This document shows, one piece after another, positions 45,624-55,471 of a DNA stretch of 64,000 nucleotides. The notes under the pieces were generated by a model, which saw nothing but the letters and a program-made list of their open reading frames with translations, was not told the origin of the DNA and ran no database searches. The stretch spans positions 1-64,000 of the forward strand of contig CAJMSZ010000007.1 of assembly GCA_905216215.1 (NCBI GenBank), written 5' to 3'. The stretch's first letter is position 1. Each line of letters starts with the position of its first letter. A program made the position numbers and the translations under genes. This DNA is from an uncultured bacterium. GTDB lineage: Bacteria > Bacillota > Clostridia > Lachnospirales > Lachnospiraceae.

Positions 45624-47927
45624 ATGAAAACAAAGAGTATGAGAAGAATGGCTGCTGCCATGGCAGTTGTAGTTGCAACCGGAATGGCTGCAAACTGTGG
45701 ATATCAGAGAAATGTGATTGTAGCAAGGGCAGCAGATGTGAATACAAAACAGTTGGTTGCAGCAAACACTACTTCTGATAAGAAGAGCAGCAAGAAAGAA
45801 ACCAGTGGAACGACAAAAGAAGAATCTGTTTATGTAAAGGCAGATCCGTCTGGAACGGTAAAGACGACAACGGTCACAGAATGGCTGAAGAATACCGGAA
45901 ACGGAACACTTGCAGATATTTCTGATTTGAAGGATATCAAGAATATCAAAGGGGATGAAGAATTCCAGACATCAGGATCTGATATCACATGGACAGCAAA
46001 TGGAGATGACATTTACTATCAGGGAACATCGGATAAGGAACTTCCAGTAGGTGTATCTATTACCTATAAACTGGATGGAAAAGAAATCAGTGCCGAAGAT
46101 TTGAAAGGGAAAGATGGTAAGGTCGAAATCCATATCAAATACACCAACAAGGCCAAAGGAACAAAGAATGTAAATGGAACAGACGAAGAACTCTTCACAC
46201 CATTTACCATGATCACAGCAATGCTGCTTCCGGCAGATAAATACGAAAATGTTCAGATTGATAATGGTAAGGTTATCTCCGATGCAGAACGTCAGATTGT
46301 AGTCGGACTTGGTTTCCCTGGATTACAGGATAGCCTGAATCTGGAAGACAGCGACATTGAGATTCCGGAAGAAGTTACCATTACTGCTGATGTCAAAGAC
46401 GCTTCTATTGAACCGTCTATTACAGTAGCCACAACAGATTTCCTTCAGGATGTTGATTTAGATGATATGGATGAGCTTTCTGGTTTGAGTGAATCCATGG
46501 ACGAATTAGATGATGCAACGAACCAGTTGGTAGATGGTTCTAAGGAGGCAGCAGACGGAGCAAGTCAGCTCGCAGAAGGTGCCGGAACATTAAAAGACGG
46601 AACTTCACAGCTTGCAGCAGGTGTGAGTACACTGGTAAGCAAGATTCCAACATTGGTAAACGGAGTTACTGCACTGGATAACGGTGCAAGTTCCATGCAG
46701 ACAGGCGTTGGTACCCTTCAGGCTTCTGTAGACCATAAAGCACAGAGTGAAGAAGACCAGTCCGGACTGGTAGAAGGAGCTGAGAACCTGAATAATGGCG
46801 TGAATGATTATACAAATAGTGTCGCAAATATGCAGGCAAAGATGGAAGCTGGAAAGATGACAACAGGTGCGGAAACATTAGCATTTCGTGCAAGTCAGTT
46901 AGCTTCCGCTTTAACAAATGCGCAGACAGGTGTAAATGATTTAAAAACAGCTTCTACAAACATGAAACAACTGACAGATGGAATAAAACAGGCAGTAGCA
47001 GGGATGAGCCAGCAGGTAGCGGCTCTTCACGGAACCGTTGTTGTAAATTCCGGATTTGAAAAGTCAGTTTCTGAAGCAGATGTGATTGATACAGAAGCAT
47101 TAAGTGCAGCACTTTCCAATGCAGGTCTTACAGATGAGCAAAAGACAGCAGTCATGGAAGCGGTAAAGAATAATACAAAATCATCCGTAGCAGTTACCAC
47201 AGATGATTTGAACAAAGCAGTGGAAGCAGGAAAAATCACAGCTAGTGTAGATACAACTGGAGTACAGACAGTTGCGGGTACATTGAGTGAATTGTCTAAA
47301 AATGCATCTGTCCTTGCAACAGGTATTGATACAGGTGTTACTACTTTGAAATCAAATATGGACGGTGATGGTACTGCAGAAAATCCAGGTGCAGTAGCCG
47401 GAGCAAATCAGATGGCAGCCGGAGCTAAGTCCTTATCAGATGGTGTAAAGAATGTCAAAGATGGTGTAGACCAGCTGGTTTCTAACAACACCAAGTTACA
47501 AACCGGTGCGGGAGCACTTGCAATAGGAGCACAGAAATTATCCGCAGGTGTTGCAACTTTAAGTGAAGGTGTAGCAAGTCTGAAAGCAGGAACTACACAG
47601 CTTAGTGCAGGAGCAGGTACACTTGCAGCAGGAGCAAATACACTTGGCTCTGGAGTAACTGCTTTAGACGAAGGCGCAGGCACATTAAAAGATGGAGCAG
47701 ATGCTTTGGCAGAAGGTAACCAGACTCTTGCAGAAGGAATGGCTGAATACAAAGCGGAAGCAATTGACAAACTTACTTCTATGTTCAGAGGAGACATTAC
47801 CAAGATTGCTGACAGACTGCAGGCTATGACAGAACTTGGTCAGGATTACAAGTCATTCGCCGGAATCAAAGATGATATGAACGGTTCAACTAAATTCATC
47901 ATTGAAACAGAAGGTATTGATGACTAA
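45624..47927 (+). CDS. Secreted heptad-repeat protein, partner of the MMPL exporter
   Basis: 767 residues. A basic signal peptide (MKTKSMRRMAAAMAVVVATG) leads to a Lys/Ser/Thr-rich linker, a beta-rich domain (about residues 70-270, VYVKADPSGTVKTTTVTEWL onward), and two long stretches of a seven-residue repeat of the kind LxxGxxx (about 290-370 and 590-710, for example GAGTLKDGTSQLAAG), typical of the TIGR03057 X-X-X-Leu-X-X-Gly motif found in YhgE/Pip-type proteins. These should form a long extracellular coiled rod. No C-terminal membrane helix or LPXTG was seen. It is 15 bases after the exporter gene, implying joint function, perhaps as an outer conduit or scaffold. Confidence 0.85.
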   Translation: MKTKSMRRMAAAMAVVVATGMAANCGYQRNVIVARAADVNTKQLVAANTTSDKKSSKKETSGTTKEESVYVKADPSGTVKTTTVTEWLKNTGNGTLADISDLKDIKNIKGDEEFQTSGSDITWTANGDDIYYQGTSDKELPVGVSITYKLDGKEISAEDLKGKDGKVEIHIKYTNKAKGTKNVNGTDEELFTPFTMITAMLLPADKYENVQIDNGKVISDAERQIVVGLGFPGLQDSLNLEDSDIEIPEEVTITADVKDASIEPSITVATTDFLQDVDLDDMDELSGLSESMDELDDATNQLVDGSKEAADGASQLAEGAGTLKDGTSQLAAGVSTLVSKIPTLVNGVTALDNGASSMQTGVGTLQASVDHKAQSEEDQSGLVEGAENLNNGVNDYTNSVANMQAKMEAGKMTTGAETLAFRASQLASALTNAQTGVNDLKTASTNMKQLTDGIKQAVAGMSQQVAALHGTVVVNSGFEKSVSEADVIDTEALSAALSNAGLTDEQKTAVMEAVKNNTKSSVAVTTDDLNKAVEAGKITASVDTTGVQTVAGTLSELSKNASVLATGIDTGVTTLKSNMDGDGTAENPGAVAGANQMAAGAKSLSDGVKNVKDGVDQLVSNNTKLQTGAGALAIGAQKLSAGVATLSEGVASLKAGTTQLSAGAGTLAAGANTLGSGVTALDEGAGTLKDGADALAEGNQTLAEGMAEYKAEAIDKLTSMFRGDITKIADRLQAMTELGQDYKSFAGIKDDMNGSTKFIIETEGIDD

Positions 47928-47956
47928 TCTAAGGTAACAGAATACAGAAATGCCAG

Positions 47957-47990
47957 AAAAAGGAAAGTTCGTGTGAGCTTTCCTTTTTTT
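47957..47990 (+). terminator. Terminator after the MMPL operon
   Basis: AAAAAGGAAAG pairs with CTTTCCTTTTT, ending in a seven-T run. Confidence 0.92.
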
Positions 47991-48097
47991 GGTCTTGTAT
48001 ATGATAAAAGGCAAAAATATTTTATTTTCTTGCAACAGTTGTCATCTTATTTTACTCTTATAGGTAAAGGCCTGAACAAAGAAGGGAGGAAGAATGA

Positions 48098-48562
48098 GTG
48101 ACCATTCAGAAATTTACGGAATTATACAGTACTGTTTATAAAGAATTATATCGGTTCGCATTTTGCATGATGCGGCAGTCCCATGACGCAGAAGATGCTG
48201 TCAGTGAGGCTGTGATACTGGCTTATGAGAATATACAAAGTCTTAGGAAGGAAGAAGCATTTGTTGCATGGATATTTCAGATTACAGCAAATGTTTGCAA
48301 GCACAAATTGAAAGACAAGAATCGCACAGAGGTGGAACTGACGGAGAATCAGAAGCTTTACGAAGAAGACCGTGAGTTACAAATGGATATACATAATGCA
48401 CTTTTGGGGCTGGATGAGGAGGAACGGTGTATTGTGGCAATGTCTGCGCTGGAAGGTTACAACAGTGTAGAGATAGGGAAGATGATGAATATGAATCCAA
48501 GTACCGTGCGTTCGAAGCGAAAGCGGGCGATTGAAAAGCTTGGTGGAATTATGAAGAGATAG
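48098..48562 (+). CDS. ECF-subfamily RNA polymerase sigma factor
   Basis: 154 residues, with sigma region 2 (ELYRFAFCMMRQSHDAEDAVSEAVILAYENI) and region 4 (LLGLDEEERCIVAMSALEGY, helix-turn-helix SVEIGKMMNMNPSTVRSKRKRA) joined by a short linker, the ECF layout. Start is GTG 48098, with GGGAGG 8 bases upstream; the ATG at 48094 is in another frame and ends early. A TGCAAC at 48031-48036 resembles an ECF -35, so the gene may activate itself. It is 13 bases before a membrane-anchored propeller protein, probably its anti-sigma factor. Confidence 0.92.
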   Translation: MTIQKFTELYSTVYKELYRFAFCMMRQSHDAEDAVSEAVILAYENIQSLRKEEAFVAWIFQITANVCKHKLKDKNRTEVELTENQKLYEEDRELQMDIHNALLGLDEEERCIVAMSALEGYNSVEIGKMMNMNPSTVRSKRKRAIEKLGGIMKR

Positions 48563-48575
48563 GAGGCGTAGTGAC

Positions 48576-50504
48576 ATGACAGAGAAAGAACGGGAGACCA
48601 TAGAGAAGTTTGCAAATCAGATGGAGGATATTTCGGTACCGGATAGCTTACATCCTGATCAGATGGAAAAGATGCTTAATGAGAAGTGTTGGAAAAAGAA
48701 ACAGCCATGGTGGAAGAAGAGAGGGTTTTACGGAGGTGTGGCAGCTGCCCTGGTACTTGTGGTGGGTGTCAGTGCTTATGGACTTAGTCAAAGGAATGAC
48801 CATCCTTATGTCTATCATGAAGACATAGAAACGGCTGAAAACTATAAGGAAATCTATAACCTGATTTATAAATATCAGAAGGAAGCAGAGAATGCCTCAG
48901 CCAGAGGACGGGTGACGCTTTTCGGAGGTGATACCGAGATGGCTACCACATCGGAATCTGCGGTTGCAGAATCCAGTGTGGCAGATACAGCATCAACAGG
49001 AAGGTGTAATAGCAGCAATGCATCTGATACCAACGTGCGTACAGATGGAGTGGGCGAAGCGGACATTGTGAAGACAGATGGCATCTATCTGTATGTGGAG
49101 AAGGAAAGCGCAACGGAAATCAGTATTGTTGATGCTTCTACGGATAAGATGAAGGAAGTTTCTACGATTCAAGCGGAAAATGGGGCACAGATTACAGAGT
49201 TTTACGTGAAGGATAATCAGATATTTTTATTTACAACGGAATCTGTATCGAAGACGGATGCCGATGGATATGAGACTTTTGCTGGTGAGAATACCTGTGT
49301 GCAGACCTATGACATATCGGACAAAACTTCACCTAGATATATTGGAACGGTTTCCCAGAGTGGCCGCTATGACAGCAGCCGTATTGTAGGAGATTATATT
49401 TACACGTTCAGCAGATATGATGTGTACGTAGAAAATGGGAAAAATGCCATTGAGGAATATATTCCTGCGGTGTGCGGAGAGGCAATGGAGAGCAGTTCCA
49501 TTTATCTTCCGGATGTACCGGCCTGTGAGTATGTGGTTGTTACCTCTTTCAATATAAATGCACCGGAGAACATAGTGGATCAGAAAGCGGTGCTTATGAA
49601 TTACGGGGCATATTATGTGAGCAGTGAAAATATTTACATTTATGAGACTATGAGCAATGTGGCCCTATTGCGAGAAGATGGGAACAGTGATTCAGAAGAT
49701 GCAAATCAGACAGAAATTCGCAAACTTTCCTATAAGGACGGTAAAATTACAGGAGAAGCAAAAGGAATCGTGGAGGGCTATCTTAACGATTCTTTCAGCA
49801 TTGATGAATACGAAGGAAATCTCCGAGTGGTTACCACTGTAGAGGGGAAGAATACTACCACCAATTCTGTTTTTGTACTTGACAGTAATTTGGAGCAGAT
49901 AGGGGAAATCAATGGAATTGCGCAGGATGAAAGAGTGTATTCCGCAAGATTCTTTGGAAATACCGGATATTTCGTGACTTATCGTGAGACAGACCCGCTT
50001 TTCTCAGTAGATTTCTCAGATCCGACAAACCCAAAGATTATCGGGAAACTCAAGATTCCGGGATTTTCAGAATATCTGCATTTCTATGGGGAAAATCAGC
50101 TTGTGGGAATTGGAATGGATATAGACGAGAAGGCCGGAATTACCAATGGAGTGAAACTTTCTATGTTTGATATTTCAGACCCTTCCGACGTAAAGGAAGT
50201 GAACACCTACACGATTGAAGATAAGTACAGCGCAGAACTATTCTGGGATTACAAGGCAGTTCTCATTGACGCCGAGAAGAATATCATAGGTTTCTCCTGC
50301 TATGATAACGGAGAGGATTATTACATTTTCCGTTATGACGCAGAGAAAGGGTTTGAATTGAAAATGGAGAGGGATGTAGTGGGTGATTCCTATATGGGAA
50401 CGCGAGGTGTCTATATGGATGACCGATTCTATGTTATCAAAGGAAAAGCAATCGAAAGCTACCGGATGGGAAGCTTTGAAAAAATAGACGATATCATTTT
50501 GTAA
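48576..50504 (+). CDS. Membrane-anchored beta-propeller protein, probable anti-sigma factor
   Basis: 642 residues. About 50 cytoplasmic residues (MTEKERETIEKFANQMEDIS, PDSLHPDQMEKML), one membrane helix (GGVAAALVLVVGVSAYGL, about 53-71), a Ser/Thr/Ala-rich linker, then a large outer domain of the 'secreted C-terminal beta-propeller' type (PF09826), starting near TDGVGEADIVKTDGIYLYV and repeating blocks such as YDISDKTSPRYIG, VDFSDPTNPKIIGKL and FDISDPSDVKEVN. A one-helix protein directly after an ECF sigma gene, with a small cytoplasmic domain, is the classic anti-sigma position. The PDSL segment resembles anti-sigma N-termini, but this is inference. Confidence 0.85.
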   Translation: MTEKERETIEKFANQMEDISVPDSLHPDQMEKMLNEKCWKKKQPWWKKRGFYGGVAAALVLVVGVSAYGLSQRNDHPYVYHEDIETAENYKEIYNLIYKYQKEAENASARGRVTLFGGDTEMATTSESAVAESSVADTASTGRCNSSNASDTNVRTDGVGEADIVKTDGIYLYVEKESATEISIVDASTDKMKEVSTIQAENGAQITEFYVKDNQIFLFTTESVSKTDADGYETFAGENTCVQTYDISDKTSPRYIGTVSQSGRYDSSRIVGDYIYTFSRYDVYVENGKNAIEEYIPAVCGEAMESSSIYLPDVPACEYVVVTSFNINAPENIVDQKAVLMNYGAYYVSSENIYIYETMSNVALLREDGNSDSEDANQTEIRKLSYKDGKITGEAKGIVEGYLNDSFSIDEYEGNLRVVTTVEGKNTTTNSVFVLDSNLEQIGEINGIAQDERVYSARFFGNTGYFVTYRETDPLFSVDFSDPTNPKIIGKLKIPGFSEYLHFYGENQLVGIGMDIDEKAGITNGVKLSMFDISDPSDVKEVNTYTIEDKYSAELFWDYKAVLIDAEKNIIGFSCYDNGEDYYIFRYDAEKGFELKMERDVVGDSYMGTRGVYMDDRFYVIKGKAIESYRMGSFEKIDDIIL

Positions 50505-50527
50505 TATCTTTTTATAAAAGAAGTGGA

Positions 50528-50576
50528 AAGTCCCTTTCTCATGTATGGATTCCTGACATGCATGACAGAGGGACTT
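50528..50576. terminator. Bidirectional terminator between the propeller and metallophosphoesterase genes
   Basis: Outer arms AAGTCCCT and AGGGACTT with inner arms CATG and CATG, ending TATTTATT, between convergent genes. Confidence 0.8.
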
Positions 50577-50581
50577 ATTTA

Positions 50582-51781
50582 TTAAGGTTCAAATGTTACC
50601 TGAATTGGACAGATTTCTGATTTGGTTCCTACCCGCATATTTGGACCGAAGATGCCAACCCCGGAGGTGACGATATTATGCATCTTGTCTTTCTTCAAAT
50701 ATCCGCAGGCATTCTCCCACATGAATCGGATGGTGAGATTGCCGGGGAACATTTGTCCGTCATGGGTATGTCCGCACAAATCTAAATCCACTCCGGCATC
50801 AGAAAGTTCGGAAAGTTCCTTTGGCTGATGATCGATGACAAGGATAGGCTTGCTCTTATCCATGGTATCCGTAATTTCCTGTGGGCTCATACGGGTATTG
50901 ATGTCTTTCCCCGGGCGGGAGGCATCTGCCCGTCCGAACAGATAAAAGCTGTCATCAATAAGAACTCCTTCATCGTGCAATAACGTAATATTTGATTTTG
51001 CCAGGAATTCATCCATTCGTGGGTCACTGGCTTTCTCTTCACCCTTTGCGTGGAAGGTAAATCCGGCCAATATTTTTTCTTCAATATCGTGATTTCCATA
51101 ACAGGCATAGACACCATATTTACTCTGAATACCCCGAAGGATTTCTTCTAATTCCTCCGGGTCTTTTAAAGCTTCATATTCATTGTCAAAAATATCTCCG
51201 GCAATAACAACTAAGTCTGGGTCTTGTGCATTGATTTTATGAACCATGTTGGAAATATGTTTTGTTCCAATATTGTAACCCATGTGCAAATCAGCCACCA
51301 GAACAACATTTAAAGAAGTGAGAGAACCGGCAGCTTTGTGTACCGTCACTTTGTATGGAGTGGTTCGGATAATCCTTGCATTAATCAGTCCCCAGGTGCT
51401 GAGTACAATGACGACAATGGCACAGACACTTCCTGCCACTGCGAAAAACTGTCTGGTATGCAACACAGGATTTCCCTGAATACGTGGATTCAGGTTTAGT
51501 AGAATTCGCAGGAAATCAGCAGTTAAGATGGCGAGAGACAGATAAAGCAGTGCGCCCAGCCAGTAGTTTCCGATTAGTTTGCAAATCCGTTTTCCCTCCC
51601 CCTCGGGAAGTAGAAAGCCCGAGAGAAGAGAAGTGGCAAGGAAAATATAGAGAATGGTAAAGCCGACCTTTATGATCGGATGTTCACATATTTGATGACA
51701 GGCAGCCATCCATCGCAGGATGCGAATCAGAAGATAGGCATTAAGTATGATATAAATCGGTGACAGATAAAGTGCTAACAT
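50582..51781 (-). CDS. Membrane-bound metallophosphoesterase (YkuE/YaeI-like)
   Basis: 399 residues. About four membrane helices in the first 150 residues are followed by a calcineurin-like phosphoesterase domain with the metal motifs VADLHMGYN near residue 175, GDIFDNEY near 205, YGNHDIEE near 240, and CGHTHDGQMFPG near 345. Such proteins with N-terminal helices cleave phosphoester bonds of lipids or envelope compounds in some bacteria; the substrate here is unknown. The start at 51781 (MLALYLSP) opens directly into the first helix; upstream in-frame ATGs have no ribosome site. It is divergent from the broken SNF2 gene. Confidence 0.87.
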   Translation of the reverse strand: MLALYLSPIYIILNAYLLIRILRWMAACHQICEHPIIKVGFTILYIFLATSLLSGFLLPEGEGKRICKLIGNYWLGALLYLSLAILTADFLRILLNLNPRIQGNPVLHTRQFFAVAGSVCAIVVIVLSTWGLINARIIRTTPYKVTVHKAAGSLTSLNVVLVADLHMGYNIGTKHISNMVHKINAQDPDLVVIAGDIFDNEYEALKDPEELEEILRGIQSKYGVYACYGNHDIEEKILAGFTFHAKGEEKASDPRMDEFLAKSNITLLHDEGVLIDDSFYLFGRADASRPGKDINTRMSPQEITDTMDKSKPILVIDHQPKELSELSDAGVDLDLCGHTHDGQMFPGNLTIRFMWENACGYLKKDKMHNIVTSGVGIFGPNMRVGTKSEICPIQVTFEP

Positions 51782-52089
51782 AATCTGTAATTCCCTTCCC
51801 TTCATTTGGATATTTTGAAGAATAAATCGAGTCTGTGACAAAAAGCAATAACAATCCAATGCACAGAGGCATGCGGATTTTCATTTCAGGCTATGTTTCG
51901 CGGTTTTCTTTATCTCTTTTCGTGTCATGTCACGGATTCTCCTTTGTAGTCATTTGTTCAAGTATAAGCTTGTCGTTTGGAAAAATCAATAGATGGGGAA
52001 TTATGGGTGGGAAAATCTTTTTTCTTAACTGGAATAAGAATTTACGTTATAGTATAATAAAAGAAGTTGCAAATTGTCAGAGGAATGGT

Positions 52090-55000
52090 GTGGAAGAGAT
52101 TGTGAACTGGAAAAGAAGATTTCAGGCGTTAGTCCTGGAAAGAGGAAATAGATATTATAAAGAAAACCGGGTACAGAACTTCCGTTACGAAGATGAGGAA
52201 TATCGCGCACGTATTATTGGGAGTGCTTCTTATAATGTTGAAATAAAAATTAAAAATGATGATCTTGTTTTTGCAAGGTGTTCCTGCCCGCATGCGGCAA
52301 AAGGAAATTATTGTAAACACATGGCTGCGTTAATGTATGCCATAGACGATAAAGGCGAAGAAGCAAAAAGGCAGGCATTGGAACGGAATGCGACGAAGAT
52401 ACAGCCATTTCAGATTTCGGAGGATGCGTACCAGTATTTTGATCTTGGAAGAATACTGAAAGATAAAGTGGTTTGGGAAAAGCAGTATGAGGATGCGAAG
52501 AAGCTGGTGGAGTCTGGAGATATCGTACTTGAGAATTTGGAGGTGGGGTATCACCGTTTTGCAGACGGAGTTATCTTATGTGCAAAAGCAGAGGGATATG
52601 TGAAGGAAAGAAATTATAACAGAAGGATGTCTGCCATTTTTGACAGGGAACATCTTATACAGGCAAGCTGTGGAGCACTTGGATGTTATGGAGCTTATAG
52701 TACATTCTATCAGGCCAGTTCCGCACTTTGTGTACATTTACTGGCGTTCTTCTTTTTGATTGATGCCTATTTGAAAAAATACAATCCGGGAGATTCCACT
52801 GACCTTGGCGGGCGGATGATCCTGAATAATTTCCGGAGTCAGTATGCGAAAAACGTGATCGCTGACCAGATGAATCAGGTGATGGATTTTAAGCTGGAAT
52901 CTGTGCTGGAGCGGGACATGGATGGACTTTATGTGTCCTTTAAAGCGGGAGTGGACAAGCTGTATGTGCTGAAAAACATCAGAGATTTTCTGGAACAATA
53001 TGAAAATCAGGAAGAGATGTCTTTTGGAACGAAATCAGAAATCGATTTTGCGAAACACCGGGTGGATGAGGACTCGCAGAAGATATTTACCTATATAGAG
53101 CATATTGTAAAAGAGGAAAACAGGCGGACAGAATACAATAGGATGTCGATGCATTTCTATTATGAGCCACATGAGATTAAGAATCGTATTCCGTTATACG
53201 GAGAACGGCTGGATACCTTTTACGATATATATGAAGGACAAAGTATCGCGTTTACCGATAAAAGTGGACGAAAGGCAGTCAAATCTACGATAACATTGAA
53301 AGAAGGAAAGCCGAATATCCGGTTGAAAATTGAAAAGGATATGGATCAGGAGCAGATTTTCCACGGAATCAAGGTCAAAGGGAGTATTCCGGATTTCATT
53401 ATGGGAGATGGCTATCGCTACTATTTTAAGAAGGATGCATTCTGCAGAATCAATAACGAGACGCTGCATGAGATTCAGCCACTTATGGAGATGAGTGAGG
53501 GTGGAAAGATTTCCTTTTCTGTAGGACGAAGGAATCTGTCAGAGTTTTATCATCAGATGCTTCCTGTCTTAAAACGCAATCTGACGGTTGAGGAAACGGA
53601 GAAAGAAGAAATTGCGGAATACATTCCACCGGAAGCGGAATTTCTGTTCTACCTGGATGCAGAAGAAGGAAGAATTCTTTGCAGACCAAGAGCACGGTAT
53701 GGGGCAGAAGAAGTCTCTCTGATGGAGCATTATAAGGAAGACTGTGTTTTTCAGATATTCCGGAATACAAGCAGAGAAGAAGAAATCCTGTTTTGTCTGC
53801 AGCAATATTTTCCAGAGATTGATGTGGAAGAGGAGGAACTTCTGACAGGAGAGTCGGATGATGATGTACTACGTTTCCTGGATACCGGATTGGACAGACT
53901 GATGGCTCTCGGAGAAGTGCAGGTGACGGAGAAATTCCGCAGTATCAATGTGCGTAAGATACCGAAAATGAAGGTCGGTGTGTCCATGGAAAGTGACCTT
54001 ATGAATCTTTCCATATCCAGTGATGACCTGACCCAGGAAGAACTGTTGGAAATCCTGCAGAGTTACAAATACAAGAAGAAATATTACCGGCTGAGACAGG
54101 GCGGCTTTGTTGCGGTGGACGAGGAAGATATGGAAATGCTGTCCCAGATGATGGAGACCTTACAGGTTTCACCGAAGGAATTTGTGAAGGGAAATATGCA
54201 GATTCCTGTTTACCGTGCGCTATACCTCAATAAGATGCTGGAACAGGGCGAGAATGTTTATTTAAACAGAGACAGCCATTTCAAAAAACTGATCAAAGAA
54301 TTTAAAACCATCGAAGACTCGGACTATGAAGTTCCGGAGAGCCTTGCCGATGTTATGAGGAATTATCAAAAAGACGGATTCAAATGGATGAAAACACTGG
54401 AGCAGTATCATTTTGGCGGAATTCTGGCAGATGATATGGGACTTGGAAAGACGTTGCAGATGATTTCCGTGCTGCTGGCTGCAAAACAGAGTGGCGCAAG
54501 CGGTACGTCACTGATCGTGGCACCGGCATCGCTGGTATTTAACTGGGGAGACGAGTTTGCAAGATTTGCACCGGAATTAAAGGTGCAATTGATTGTCGGA
54601 ACGCAGAAAGAACGGGCGGAGCTGATCCGAGATTATCAAAATACGGATGTATTTGTGACATCTTATGATCTGTTGAAACGCGATATCACAGAATATGAGG
54701 ATATAAAGTTTAGTTATCAGGTGCTGGATGAGGCGCAGTATATCAAAAACCACAGCACCGCAGCCGCAAAATCTGTGAAAATCATAAAAAGCAGTTATCG
54801 TTATGCACTGACCGGTACACCAATCGAGAATCGCTTAAGTGAACTGTGGAGTATTTTTGATTATCTGATGCCCGGATTTTTGTACAGTTATGACAGGTTC
54901 CGAAAAGAAATCGAGACACCAATTGTAAAGCATAAAGAGGAGAAAGTATCAGGGAAATTCTGCAAAACGGGATGCCTGCATGGAACTGATTGAAAGGAGG

Positions 55001-55467
55001 GTGAGCATAAAATCCTGTTATTTTCCCAGTTTACCACTATGTTGGAACTGTTGGAGCAGGATTTGAAGAAAGCAGGTATTTCTTATTATAAGATTACAGG
55101 TGCTACTCCGAAAGAAAAACGGGTAGAGATGGTAAATATCTTTAATCAGGACACAACTCCGGTATTTCTGATTTCACTGAAAGCGGGTGGAACCGGACTG
55201 AACTTAACCGGAGCCGATGTTGTGATTCATTATGATCCATGGTGGAATCTGGCAGTGCAGAATCAGGCGACAGACCGGGCATACCGAATTGGACAGACAA
55301 AGATTGTGTCCGTTTATAAACTCATCGTGAAAGGAACCATAGAAGAAAAAATTCTGAAGATGCAGGAAAGCAAGCATCAGCTTGCCGATGAAATCCTAAG
55401 TGGAGAAACCGGCAGCATCACACAGATGAGTAAGGACGAATTATTAGAGTTATTTGAAGGAGAATAG
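52090..55467 (+). pseudogene. SWIM/SNF2-family helicase gene, broken by an internal deletion and a second frameshift
   Basis: Start is probably GTG 52090, 5 bases after AGAGGA, with a TATAAT at 52053. An N-terminal SWIM zinc motif (CSCPHAAKGNYCKHMAAL near residue 65) and an SNF2-associated domain precede the first helicase lobe (ADDMGLGKTLQM, LDEAQYIKNH, LTGTPIENRLSELW). The frame stops at 54993. Bases 54947-54995 in another frame read YQGNSAKRDACMELIER, which in relatives lies just before the second lobe; the lobe then resumes in the first frame at KEGEHKILLFSQF and ends at 55467 with DPWWN and QATDRAYRIGQ. Roughly 100 residues between ETPIVK and YQGNS are missing, so a functional motor is unlikely. 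Confidence 0.85.
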
Positions 55468-55471
55468 AAAC

